Shown here: positions 26,313-34,084 of the stretch, piece by piece
Numbering within the stretch: position 1 is the stretch's first letter
Layout: each line of letters starts with the position of its first letter
Made by a program: the position numbers and the translations under genes
Assembly: GCF_000772045.1 (NCBI RefSeq)
Contig: NZ_CP009754.1
Span: 4,464,001-4,528,000 of the forward strand
Origin: Streptomyces sp. CCM_MD2014
Lineage (GTDB): Bacteria > Actinomycetota > Actinomycetes > Streptomycetales > Streptomycetaceae
Length of the DNA stretch: 64,000 nt
Direction of reading: 5' to 3'
The notes under the pieces: model-generated
What the model was told of the DNA's origin: nothing
The model's input: the letters and a program-made list of their open reading frames with translations, nothing else
The model's database searches: none

Positions 26313-26923
26313 CTCCAAATGTAGTGATGACAATTGGTCACTCCACGCATCAATTGCCAGAATTCATGCGGCTTCTTCAGCAGAACGCGATCACGGCGGT
26401 GGCTGATGTGAGATCGATTCCCGCGAGCCGCTATGCACCGCAATTCAATCAGCGCTCGTTGGAAAGTGCTCTACGTGATAGGGGCCTGAAGTACGTCTTT
26501 CTCGGTGAAGAGCTCGGGGCCCGAACAAGGGACGCTAGCTGTTACGTTGATGGTCGAGTGCAATACCACCGCCTTGCTCAGACCCGAGAGTTTCGACTCG
26601 GTATCGACCGCTTGGAAAGAGGAGCGAAAACCGAGCGTATCGCCATCATGTGTACTGAGGGTGACCCATTGAGCTGCCACCGAACGGTTCTGGTTGCGAG
26701 AGTTCTTTCTTCCCGGAGGCTTGAGGTCCAACATATTCATGCGGACGGGCGGATTGAAACCCACGCTTCTGCTATGAAACGTCTTATGGCCAAATTTGGT
26801 CTAGAGCAGGATGAGCTGTTCCGTACATCGGACGAACGGCTGGCTGAGGCTCTCAGTCGCCAGGAGAGCGAAATTGCGTACGTCAGTGAAACGCCTCAGC
26901 TCGATAGAATGGCAGACGTGTGA
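26309..26923 (+). CDS. DUF488 family protein (first of pair)
   Basis: 204 residues. DUF488 hallmarks: MTIGHSTHQLPEFMRLL, VADVRSIPASRYAPQFN, YVFLGEELGAR and IMCTEGDPLSCHRTVLVARVL. The Cys-x-Glu-x-x-Pro-x-x-Cys-His-Arg cluster probably forms the active or binding site. A charged C-terminal extension (about 150-204) is unusual for small DUF488 proteins. Function not established; some authors suspect a link to nucleic acids. The ATG overlaps the dual-OB stop and its own stop overlaps the next start, so the three genes are co-translated. Confidence 0.82.
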   Translation: MTPNVVMTIGHSTHQLPEFMRLLQQNAITAVADVRSIPASRYAPQFNQRSLESALRDRGLKYVFLGEELGARTRDASCYVDGRVQYHRLAQTREFRLGIDRLERGAKTERIAIMCTEGDPLSCHRTVLVARVLSSRRLEVQHIHADGRIETHASAMKRLMAKFGLEQDELFRTSDERLAEALSRQESEIAYVSETPQLDRMADV

Positions 26924-27357
26924 AAATCTATACAATCGGCTTCACGAAGAAACCTGCAAAAAAGTTCTTTGACTTGCTTATTGGGACGGGGGCGACAACC
27001 CTCGTAGATATTCGCCTGAATAATGTGTCGCAACTTTCAGGTTTCGCCAAAAGGGACGATCTCGCCTACTTTCTGCGCGAGATCTGCGGCATGGCGTACG
27101 TCCATAAGCCCAATTTGGCGCCGACGCAACCCATGCTTGATGATTACAAAAAGAAGCGCTCAGGCTGGGATACGTATGAGGCTCGATTCTTAGAACTCAT
27201 GGAGCAGCGGGATATCTCGCACGTAATTTCGCAGGAACTTCTCAGCAACTCCGTCCTGCTCTGTAGCGAAGACACCCCCCATCACTGTCACCGCCGTTTG
27301 GTGGCGGAGTACCTGGCACAGCGTTGGGAAGGCGTCACGGTCGAGCATCTCGTTTGA
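26920..27357 (+). CDS. DUF488 family protein (second of pair)
   Basis: 145 residues, a compact DUF488 domain: IYTIGFTKKPAKKFFDLL, TLVDIRLNNVSQLSGF and VLLCSEDTPHHCHRRLVAEYL. It differs from its neighbour (IGFT instead of IGHS), so the pair looks like an old duplication with division of labour. The GTG start at 26920 overlaps the previous stop (GTGA). One TTA codon lies at 27190. It is the last island gene before the tRNA remnant. Confidence 0.82.
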   Translation: MKIYTIGFTKKPAKKFFDLLIGTGATTLVDIRLNNVSQLSGFAKRDDLAYFLREICGMAYVHKPNLAPTQPMLDDYKKKRSGWDTYEARFLELMEQRDISHVISQELLSNSVLLCSEDTPHHCHRRLVAEYLAQRWEGVTVEHLV

Positions 27358-27474
27358 CCATCTGTGAGTGACCTGAGCCTCTTGCCGGACGATGTGTGGG
27401 CCACAGGCCCAGCAGGGTAGGCCCGCAAGTGAGAAGCTGCTGGTCACAGGCGCGTAGGTTGCTGTACCGACGAC

Positions 27475-27571
27475 GCTCTTGAAAACGTCGTGGCGCAAGT
27501 CACCGTGGGTCCAAATCCCACACCCACCGCGGTGATTGACGGCCCCTGACCAGTGTTGACGGTCGGGGGCC
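27475..27571 (+). repeat. Right island boundary: tRNA-Ser 3' remnant plus terminator copy
   Basis: 27475-27529 repeats the anticodon-to-3'-end part of tRNA-Ser(UGA) with a lost C after the anticodon loop and C-to-T and T-to-C changes. It therefore cannot be a working tRNA. The hairpin GGCCCCTGACC (27541-27551) / GGTCGGGGGCC (27561-27571) repeats the tRNA terminator in diverged form. The duplication marks the right attachment site. Confidence 0.85.
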
Positions 27572-27617
27572 GCTGTCATGTGCGTCGTGTGGCGGATGCC
27601 GTGTGTGTGGGGGGCGG

Positions 27618-28511
27618 TCAGGTGTGGTGGCCCGTCATGCGGGCCGCCGAGGCGATGGTTGCGCGGGCCTCGCGGTCGGTCAGGCCCGTGGTGCGGGCGG
27701 CTTGCAGCAAGGGGGTCAGCAGGGCCGGGCCGATGCCGTTCTCGTAGGCGCGGCAGGCCGCCCAGAAGAGGCGGGTGTTGCGCTGGCCCTCCTGTGCGGC
27801 GAGGACGAACTGGACGAGGCCCCGGCCGCCCGTCACCGGCTCGCCCGAACCCGAGCCGCCGCCCCCGGTGCGCCGTACGGGAGGCGGCAGCAGCAGCCGG
27901 AGCAGTGCGGGCGGGCAGGGGGCCGGGGGAAGGTGGGACGTGCCGGGGGCGGTGGTGTAGGTGCCGTGGCGGGTGCGGGAGCCGGGGCCGACCAGGTAGC
28001 CGCCGGCTCCCCGGACGTCGATGCCGGGGGCGAGGCGGCCGGCCGAGTTGGGGACGACGTGGCCGGGCGGGCCGGTCAGCCACAGGTGGCGGCCTCCGCC
28101 GGGGGTCAGGACGACGACCGTGGGCGGGATCGTGAACAGGTGGCGCAGGGCCAGTTCGCGCAGGGCGGTCGAGGAGCCCGTCTCCGGCTCTCCGGGCCTC
28201 CTGTCCAGGTCGATGCCGATCAGGTGGTGCGGCGGCAGGCCGCAGGCGATGCCGTAACCCGTGGCCCAGGGGGCGGCGGCGAACAGGGCGCGGATGCGGG
28301 CCGGGTCGGTCGAGGCGTCGTGGACACCGTGGCCGAAGCGGCCGCACTCGCCGTGGCAGGTGACGGGCTCGGGGGCCGGGGCGTGACGGTGGGGGGAGCG
28401 CAGCGCGGGGAGCTTGGTCCGGGCCAGCGGGATGACCGCCAGTCCGCGTTCCGCGGCTGACAGGGCGTGTGCGAGGGCCAGCGTCGTGGCCTGCCGGTCG
28501 GTGGTGGCCAT
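27618..28511 (-). CDS. Bifunctional DNA primase/polymerase-domain protein
   Basis: 297 residues with the prim-pol N-terminal fold: ALSAAERGLAVIPLARTKLP, Cys/His cluster CHGECGRFGHG, catalytic-type GIDLDRRPG, VVVLTPGGGRHLWLTGPPG and GIDVRGAGGYLVGPGS. A C-terminal helical part (LVQFVLAAQEGQRNTRLFWAACRAYE) is of the PriCT kind. It could prime or fill DNA during repair. The ATG at 28511 lacks a Shine-Dalgarno, and a LexA-like box lies 11 bases upstream, so it may be leaderless and SOS-controlled. It lies just outside the island. Confidence 0.88.
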   Translation of the reverse strand: MATTDRQATTLALAHALSAAERGLAVIPLARTKLPALRSPHRHAPAPEPVTCHGECGRFGHGVHDASTDPARIRALFAAAPWATGYGIACGLPPHHLIGIDLDRRPGEPETGSSTALRELALRHLFTIPPTVVVLTPGGGRHLWLTGPPGHVVPNSAGRLAPGIDVRGAGGYLVGPGSRTRHGTYTTAPGTSHLPPAPCPPALLRLLLPPPVRRTGGGGSGSGEPVTGGRGLVQFVLAAQEGQRNTRLFWAACRAYENGIGPALLTPLLQAARTTGLTDREARATIASAARMTGHHT

Positions 28512-28873
28512 GGGTCTATGTTCGTACGTATGTTCGACAAAGGGAAGGGCGGCGGGCGCGACGCGCCGGGGAGGGCGGGGCGGGGAGGAAAAGTGGCGGA
28601 ACGCTTCACCTCTTGTGGGGCTTGGGGTGGGGTTGTCCGTGCTGTGGGCGGGTGATGCGAAAGGGAAGCAAAGGGGTTTATCGACTTGTCCTCACGCTTG
28701 AGGGCGAATCGATGCTTCCGGGGTGGTTCGCCGGGGTCCGCTGGGCAATTCTGATCACGCGACGTCGTGCACAGCGTCGAGGCGGTCGGCCAACTGCCTT
28801 GGCACAAGTCCCGGTTCACGTACTTCTCGCGTTGTCGGCTGAAGCCGGTGCGCACTTGTTCTGGAGGAACAAC
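28512..28873. promoter_or_regulatory. Divergent upstream region of prim-pol and nepA-like genes, with LexA-like box
   Basis: 362 bases without a gene. TCGTAC-GTAT-GTTCGA at 28522-28537 differs at one base from the actinobacterial SOS box TCGAAC-N4-GTTCGA. TATGTTCG is repeated 12 bases apart (28517, 28529). The rest is the long leader/promoter region of the nepA-like gene; for S. coelicolor nepA, distant upstream sequence was reported to be needed for activity. Confidence 0.6.
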
Positions 28874-29200
28874 ATGGCAAGCATCCGTACCGCCCGTGTC
28901 GTCGCCGCCGTCGTCGCCCTCCCGCTCGCCGCCGCTCTCTTCGGCGGGGTGGCGACGGCGGACAACGGCGCCTTCGCGGACGACGGATCCAGCGCGACCG
29001 CCGCCAGCGCCAACGCCGGCATCCTCGGCAGCGGCGTCGGCGACGACAACAACGGCAACTCGTCCACCACGCAGCAGCAGGCGGTCGGCTCGGGGGCGTC
29101 GAACCAGAGCAACACCGCGCAGGTCGACGGCTCCGCGTTCACGGCGATCAATCAGGGCAACGAGAACGTGGCCGTCAGCTTCTCCCCGCTGTGGTGGTGA
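28874..29200 (+). CDS. nepA: NepA-like small secreted cell-wall protein
   Basis: 108 residues. A Sec signal peptide (1-30) ends GGVATADNGAFA. The mature part is rich in Gly, Ser, Asn and Gln, lacks Cys and ends FSPLWW. Position between a prim-pol gene and an ECF sigma gene matches my memory of S. coelicolor nepA (SCO4002), a SigN-dependent gene of aerial hyphae whose product affects spore dormancy. The ATG at 28874 has TGGAGGAACAAC upstream. The Asn/Gln/Ser composition suggests a self-assembling wall protein, an inference. Confidence 0.65.
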   Translation: MASIRTARVVAAVVALPLAAALFGGVATADNGAFADDGSSATAASANAGILGSGVGDDNNGNSSTTQQQAVGSGASNQSNTAQVDGSAFTAINQGNENVAVSFSPLWW

Positions 29201-29278
29201 GCTGAGGGCCCGGCGCGGGTGCGCTGCCGCGCCGGCCCCTCGGTTCCTTGTGCGGGTGTGCTTCATGGGGTCGCAGTG

Positions 29279-29316
29279 CGCCGGGGCGGCGGTACTTCGG
29301 TACCGTCGCCCCGGCG
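29279..29316 (+). terminator. Strong terminator after the nepA-like gene
   Basis: CGCCGGGGCGGCGGTAC (29279-29295) pairs with GTACCGTCGCCCCGGCG with a tiny loop, then TTTC follows. A weaker hairpin, CCGGCGCGG (29210-29218) with CCGCGCCGG (29227-29235), lies just after the stop codon. Up to 29531 I see no gene. Confidence 0.75.
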
Positions 29317-29531
29317 TTTCCGCCTGTCCCCGGGCAACCCCTTCCTCCGTCGCCCGGGCGAACCCTTCGCCCGTCCCCCGGCCAACCCCCAGGGGGCAAC
29401 CCGCAGTACCCCTGCTCCCCCGCTCCACCTACAGGAGGTGGGGCCAACACCACCCCTACAACCTGAGGGGGACTCTCCTTCGGGACCTGCGGCCGATCCG
29501 CCGGGTACCCCCTCGCTCATAGCGTTGAGCC

Positions 29532-30164
29532 ATGACCGCACCCGTCTGCACCAGCGCTTCGAGCGCCGCCACCGCCACGGCGCCGGCCGCGGCGCCGCCC
29601 CCGGCCCCGGTCGTGGCCACCGGCCCGGCCCTGGCCACGGCCACAGCAAGGACGCAGACCTTCCCGTACCCGTCGTTCTCGTCGTACGTGAAGGCCCGCC
29701 GGCCGGTGCTGCTGCGTACCGCCCGCTCGCTCACCGCGAACCCGAGTGACGCGGAGGACCTGCTCCAGACCGCGCTCACCAAGACGTACGTGGCCTGGGA
29801 GCGCATCGAGGACCATCGCGCCCTGGACGGCTATGTGCGCCGGGCGCTGCTGAACACGCGGACCTCGCAGTGGCGCAAGCGCAAGGTCGACGAGTTCGCC
29901 TGCGACGAGCTGCCCGAGCCGGAGCCCGTGCCCGGCGGCGACGACCCGGCGGAGCGGCAGGCCCTGCACGACGCGATGTGGCGGGCGATCATGAAGCTGC
30001 CCGCACGGCAGCGTGCCATGGTCGTCCTCAGGTACTACGAGGACCTGAGCGAGGCCCGGACGGCAGAAGTGCTGGGCGTTTCCGTGGGCACCGTGAAGTC
30101 GGCGGTCTCCCGGGCCCTCGGCAAGCTCCGCGAGGACCCTGAGCTGGGGTTTGTCCGGTCCTGA
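29532..30164 (+). CDS. ECF sigma factor, SigE-like (SigE70 family)
   Basis: 210 residues. A low-complexity Ala/Pro/Thr N-terminus (1-45) precedes region 2 (RTARSLTANPSDAEDLLQTALTKTYVAW, split here: the core is DAEDLLQTALTKTYVAWERI) and region 4 (LPARQRAMVVLRYYEDLSEA, then GTVKSAVSRALGKLRE). No anti-sigma gene is adjacent. The start ATG at 29532 sits after an inverted repeat CCACCT/AGGTGG (29427-29443). Regulon unknown. Confidence 0.88.
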   Translation: MTAPVCTSASSAATATAPAAAPPPAPVVATGPALATATARTQTFPYPSFSSYVKARRPVLLRTARSLTANPSDAEDLLQTALTKTYVAWERIEDHRALDGYVRRALLNTRTSQWRKRKVDEFACDELPEPEPVPGGDDPAERQALHDAMWRAIMKLPARQRAMVVLRYYEDLSEARTAEVLGVSVGTVKSAVSRALGKLREDPELGFVRS

Positions 30165-30236
30165 GCCGGGCCGTACACACCCTCGGCGGGATCGCGGGTC
30201 CGTTCACGCCCACTGATCGATCGCCCGGGACTAGTG

Positions 30237-30254
30237 ACATACCACGCGGTATGT
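30237..30254. promoter_or_regulatory. Perfect inverted repeat ahead of acyl-CoA synthetase
   Basis: ACATACC-ACGC-GGTATGT is a perfect palindrome with 7-base arms, 58 bases before the GTG start. Its form suits a TetR-type fatty-acid regulator. The nearby TetR gene at 33493 has a different operator, so the regulator is probably encoded elsewhere. Confidence 0.65.
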
Positions 30255-30312
30255 GCGCAGAATCAGCGCATCCCTTACCGCCGCGTAGGCAATGTCGCCC
30301 CGGGAGGACACC

Positions 30313-31968
30313 GTGCTGAGCACGATGCAGGACGTACCGCTGCTGATTTCGAGGATCCTGACCCACGGGTCGGCCATCCACGGCAGCTCGCAGGTGACCA
30401 CCTGGACCGGTGAGGACGAGCCGCACCGCCGCTCCTTCGCCGAGATCGGCGCCCGCGCCGCCCAGCTGGCACACGCCCTGCGCGAGGACCTCGCCGTCGA
30501 CGGCGACGAACGCGTCGCCACCCTCATGTGGAACAACGCCGAGCACGTCGAGGCCTACTTCGCGATCCCCTCCATGGGCGCGATCCTCCACACCCTCAAT
30601 CTCCGCCTCCCGCCCGAGCAGCTGGCCTGGATCGTCAACCACGCCGCCGACCGGGTCGTGATCGCCAACGGTTCGCTGCTGCCGCTGCTCGCCCCGCTGC
30701 TGCCGCACCTGAAGACCGTCGAGCACGTCGTCGTCACCGGGCCGGGCGACCGCTCGCTGCTGGACGGGGCCGCCGTCCAGGTGCACGAGTACGAGGACCT
30801 GATCGCGGGGAAGCCCACCGCGTACGACTGGCCCGAGCTGGACGAGCGGGCCGCGGCCGCCATGTGCTACACCTCCGGCACCACCGGCGACCCCAAGGGC
30901 GTGGTCTACAGCCACCGCTCCATCTACCTGCACTCCATGCAGGTCAACATGGCCCAGTCGATGGGCCTGACCGACCAGGACACCACGCTGGTCGTGGTCC
31001 CGCAGTTCCACGTCAACGCCTGGGGGCTGCCGCACGCCACCTTCATGACCGGCGTGAACATGCTGATGCCGGACCGCTTCCTGCAGCCCGCGCCCCTCGC
31101 CGCGATGATCGAGGGCGAGCGCCCCACGCACGCCGCCGCCGTCCCCACCATCTGGCAGGGCCTGCTCGCCGAGCTGACGGCCAAGCCCCGCGACGTCTCC
31201 TCCCTCACCCAGGTCACCATCGGCGGCTCGGCCTGTCCCCCCTCCCTGATGGAGGCGTTCGACGCGCTCGGCATGCGGGTCTGCCACGCCTGGGGCATGA
31301 CGGAGACCTCGCCGCTCGGCACCATCGCCCGGCCGCCCGCCCACGTGGTCGGGACGCCGGAGGAGTTCGCCTACCGCCTCACCCAGGGCCGCTTCCCGGC
31401 CGGCGTCGAGGCCCGCCTCACCGGCCCCGGCGGCGAGCGCCTGCCCTGGGACGGCGAGTCCGCGGGTGAGCTGGAGGTGCGCGGCAACTGGATCGCGGGT
31501 GCCTACTACAACGGCCCCGGCGCGGAGCCGCTGCGTCCCGACGACAAGTTCAGCGAGGACGGCTGGCTGAAGACGGGTGACGTCGGCACCATCTCGCCGG
31601 ACGGCTTCCTCACCCTGACCGACCGGGCCAAGGACGTCATCAAGTCCGGCGGCGAATGGATCTCCTCGGTGGAGCTGGAGAACGCGCTGATGGCCCACCC
31701 GGACGTCGCCGAGGCCGCCGTGGTCGCCGTGCCCGACGACAAGTGGGGCGAGCGCCCGTTGGCCACCGTCGTCCTCAAGGAGGGCGCCACCGCCGACTTC
31801 GCCGCCCTGCGCACCTTCCTCGCCGAGGACGGCAAGATCGCCAAGTGGCAGCTCCCGGAACGCTGGACCGTCATCGAGACGGTGCCGAAGACGAGCGTCG
31901 GCAAGTTCGACAAGAAGGTGCTGCGCAGGCAGTACGCCGACGGCGGACTCGACGTCACCCGCCTCTGA
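30313..31968 (+). CDS. Fatty-acyl-CoA synthetase (AMP-forming)
   Basis: 551 residues of the ANL adenylating family; activates a fatty acid with ATP and CoA. Motifs: MCYTSGTTGDPKGVVYSH (P-loop), GMTETSPLG, the GDVG hinge-region signature with KTGDVG, DRAKDVIKSGGEWIS, and catalytic Lys near the end in TSVGKFDKK. GTG 30313 is preferred to ATG 30292 because GGGAGG lies five bases before it. It may be the only gene of its unit; the next gene is convergent. Confidence 0.92.
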   Translation: MLSTMQDVPLLISRILTHGSAIHGSSQVTTWTGEDEPHRRSFAEIGARAAQLAHALREDLAVDGDERVATLMWNNAEHVEAYFAIPSMGAILHTLNLRLPPEQLAWIVNHAADRVVIANGSLLPLLAPLLPHLKTVEHVVVTGPGDRSLLDGAAVQVHEYEDLIAGKPTAYDWPELDERAAAAMCYTSGTTGDPKGVVYSHRSIYLHSMQVNMAQSMGLTDQDTTLVVVPQFHVNAWGLPHATFMTGVNMLMPDRFLQPAPLAAMIEGERPTHAAAVPTIWQGLLAELTAKPRDVSSLTQVTIGGSACPPSLMEAFDALGMRVCHAWGMTETSPLGTIARPPAHVVGTPEEFAYRLTQGRFPAGVEARLTGPGGERLPWDGESAGELEVRGNWIAGAYYNGPGAEPLRPDDKFSEDGWLKTGDVGTISPDGFLTLTDRAKDVIKSGGEWISSVELENALMAHPDVAEAAVVAVPDDKWGERPLATVVLKEGATADFAALRTFLAEDGKIAKWQLPERWTVIETVPKTSVGKFDKKVLRRQYADGGLDVTRL

Positions 31969-32044
31969 CCGGCACGGGTACGGGGATGCCGGTCGGCGGG
32001 GCCCCACGGCCTCCCGCCCGGCACCCCCGCCGCCTCCTCCGCCC

Positions 32045-33352
32045 TCACCGCGCGGTGCGTGCAGTCCGCGCAGTACGAGGAGTGCGCGCAGTCCGCGCCG
32101 GGCGTACGACCGTGGCCGTCCACCCCAGCACCAGCCACGCCCCCGCCACCGCGCACACGCCGCCCCAGCCCCAGTGCCCGAACGCGGGCCCGGTGAGGGC
32201 CGAGGCCAGCGCGCCGCCCGCGAAGCCGGCGACGACGTAGGCCGTGTTGGCGGTGGCCGGGGCCGAGGTGGTGGTCAGGGCGAGGGTCTGGTTGGCGACG
32301 TGGGAGGCGACCAGGGCGGCGTGCACCAGGACCGCGGCCGCGCACAGCGCCGCCATCACCTGCCCGCCCAGCCAGAACAGCGGCACCGACAGGGCGGCCA
32401 GCGCGTACGCGGACCGTACGACCTTGGCGGCGCCGAACCGGTCGACCAAACCACCGGCGAGCGGCGCCACGACGCTCGCCGCCAGCCCGAACAGGCCGAA
32501 CAGACCGGCCGCGGCGGTGGTCATGCCGTACCCCCCGTCCCCCGTGAGGAGCAGGGCGAGCGAGGTCCACAGGGCGCTCCAGGCGCCGTACATCCCCGCC
32601 TGCCGCACGCACGCCCGCCACAGATCGGGCGAGCGGCGGACCACGCCCGGTATCGCGACGAGCCCCGCGAACAGCGGCCCCCGCCGCTGCCGCCGCTCCA
32701 CCGGCAGGATGTACGCCGTCGCCAGCCCCAGTACGGCGGTCAGGACGGCGGCGCCCACGAACACCGCACGCCAGCCGAAGGCCTGCCCGGCGAGACCGCC
32801 GAGCACCCGGGCCGCGACGACGCCGGTGAACAGGCCCGCGATGACGGCGGCGACGTGCCGGGCCCGGCGTGCGGCGGGGGCGCGCTCGGCGACCAGCGGG
32901 ACGAGCAGCTGCGGTACGACGGTCGCGGCCGAGGCGACCAGGACCGCGGCCGCGAGCGCGCCGGTGCCGGCCGACGCGGCGGCGGCGAGCAGGGCCGCCG
33001 TGGCGACCAGCGAGAGGACGGCGACCAGACGGCGCCGGTTCACGCTGTCCCCGAGCGGGGCGAAGAAGAGCAGGCCGGCCGCGTACCCGAGCTGCGCGAC
33101 CGAGGCGAGCCAGGCGACCCCCGACGGGGTGGAGCCCATGTCGTGGGCGATGAGGGGGAGCAGCGGCGCCGCGAGATAGATGTTGGCGGCCGTGACGGCG
33201 GTGCACAGGGCGATCAGGGGGAGGAAGAGCCGGGCGACGGCACCGGACGGGCCGGTTCCGGGCGGGCCGGCGGCCCCGGGGGTGTGCGCGGGGCCGGTCC
33301 GTCCGGGACCGGTCTGCGGCGACGTGACGGAAGAGGGGGGCGATGACGGCAT
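32045..33352 (-). CDS. MFS multidrug exporter (SCO4007-like)
   Basis: 435 residues with about 12 membrane helices. It begins LFLPLIALCTAVTAANIYLAAPLLPLIA, with the loop-2-3 MFS motif FFAPLGDSVNRRRLV. The ATG at 33352 is chosen because upstream residues are not conserved and the operator region begins after it. It is divergent from a TetR gene. The pair matches S. coelicolor SCO4007/SCO4008, where the TetR protein represses the exporter and binds cationic drugs. Confidence 0.88.
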   Translation of the reverse strand: MPSSPPSSVTSPQTGPGRTGPAHTPGAAGPPGTGPSGAVARLFLPLIALCTAVTAANIYLAAPLLPLIAHDMGSTPSGVAWLASVAQLGYAAGLLFFAPLGDSVNRRRLVAVLSLVATAALLAAAASAGTGALAAAVLVASAATVVPQLLVPLVAERAPAARRARHVAAVIAGLFTGVVAARVLGGLAGQAFGWRAVFVGAAVLTAVLGLATAYILPVERRQRRGPLFAGLVAIPGVVRRSPDLWRACVRQAGMYGAWSALWTSLALLLTGDGGYGMTTAAAGLFGLFGLAASVVAPLAGGLVDRFGAAKVVRSAYALAALSVPLFWLGGQVMAALCAAAVLVHAALVASHVANQTLALTTTSAPATANTAYVVAGFAGGALASALTGPAFGHWGWGGVCAVAGAWLVLGWTATVVRPARTARTPRTARTARTAR

Positions 33353-33388
33353 GAGCGGACCGACTCCTTCGAGCGCGCACCGGATAGC

Positions 33389-33463
33389 AACTAACTGGTT
33401 GGTTGGAGGCAACCCCGGGAGTCTGTCCCGCATTCCCGAACCCTGTCAACCAAATGGTTGGTT
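33389..33463. promoter_or_regulatory. Two TetR operators between the MFS and TetR genes
   Basis: AACCAA-ATGG-TTGGTT at 33448-33463 is a perfect palindrome. AACTAA-CTGG-TTGGTT at 33389-33404 is the same with one mismatch. Their centres are 59 bases apart. They are placed to control both divergent promoters. Confidence 0.8.
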
Positions 33464-33492
33464 ACCGTCCGCGCCCTCGCTACCCTGGCCCC

Positions 33493-34071
33493 ATGGCAGC
33501 AAGGGACCCCGAGGCCACCAAGGCCCGGATCTTCGAGGCGGCGGTGGCGGAGTTCGCCCGCCACGGCATCGCCGGCGCGCGCATCGACCGCATCGCGGCC
33601 GAGGCCAGGGCCAACAAGCAGCTGATCTACGCCTACTACGGCAACAAGGGCGAGCTGTTCGCGTCCGTTCTCGAGAAGAAGATGCTCGACCTCGCGATCT
33701 CCGTCCCCGTCGACCCGGACGACATCGAGGGCTGGATCGACCGCCTGCTGGACTACCACGCCGCCCACCCCGAGCTGCTGCGGCTGCTCTTCTGGGAGGG
33801 CATGGAGTACGGCACCGCCGAGCTGCCCCACGAGAGCGAACGCCAGGCGCACTACGCCCGCAAGGTCGCCGCCCTGCGGGACGGTCAGGAGCGCGGCGTG
33901 ATCACCGGCGTCATCCCGGCGCCCGACCTGCTGTTCCTGCTGGTCGCGATGGCCAACTGGGCGGTCGTCGTGCCCCAGATGAAGCGCATCCTCGTCGGCG
34001 GCGAGGACGGCGACGGCGACCGGCTGCGCGACTCGATCAAGAAGGCGGCCCGCCGGATCGTCGAACGCTAG
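33493..34071 (+). CDS. TetR-family repressor (SCO4008-like)
   Basis: 192 residues. HTH at about 10-55 with IFEAAVAEFARHGIAGARID and ARANKQLIYAYYGNKGELF. The C-terminal half is the ligand and dimer domain (LLRLLFWEGMEYG). ATG 33493 is used because a longer frame to 33403 would run through the operators. It should autorepress and repress the exporter at 33352. The next gene, on the other strand, ends 14 bases after its stop. Confidence 0.9.
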   Translation: MAARDPEATKARIFEAAVAEFARHGIAGARIDRIAAEARANKQLIYAYYGNKGELFASVLEKKMLDLAISVPVDPDDIEGWIDRLLDYHAAHPELLRLLFWEGMEYGTAELPHESERQAHYARKVAALRDGQERGVITGVIPAPDLLFLLVAMANWAVVVPQMKRILVGGEDGDGDRLRDSIKKAARRIVER

Positions 34072-34084
34072 GAGCCGCCGGTCC

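Larger units (their letters stand above)
21221..27530. mobile_element. Genomic island in tRNA-Ser(UGA), no integrase seen
   Basis: About 6.3 kb bounded on the left by the intact tRNA-Ser and on the right by a copy of the tRNA 3' half. Base composition drops: two 60-base stretches counted by hand (26041-26100, 27001-27060) are 50% and 45% G+C, while neighbouring core genes are clearly above 70%. Contents in order: small membrane protein, DUF6281 lipoprotein, IS5-type element, class IV aminotransferase, broken HTH-SUMF1 gene, dual-OB gene and two DUF488 genes. No integrase, excisionase or replication gene is recognisable, so it looks like a degraded integrative element. Confidence 0.85.

Noticed and set aside
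27475..27529. A second tRNA-Ser gene
   Set aside because: Only the 3' half is present and the anticodon stem has lost a base; it is an attachment-site remnant.
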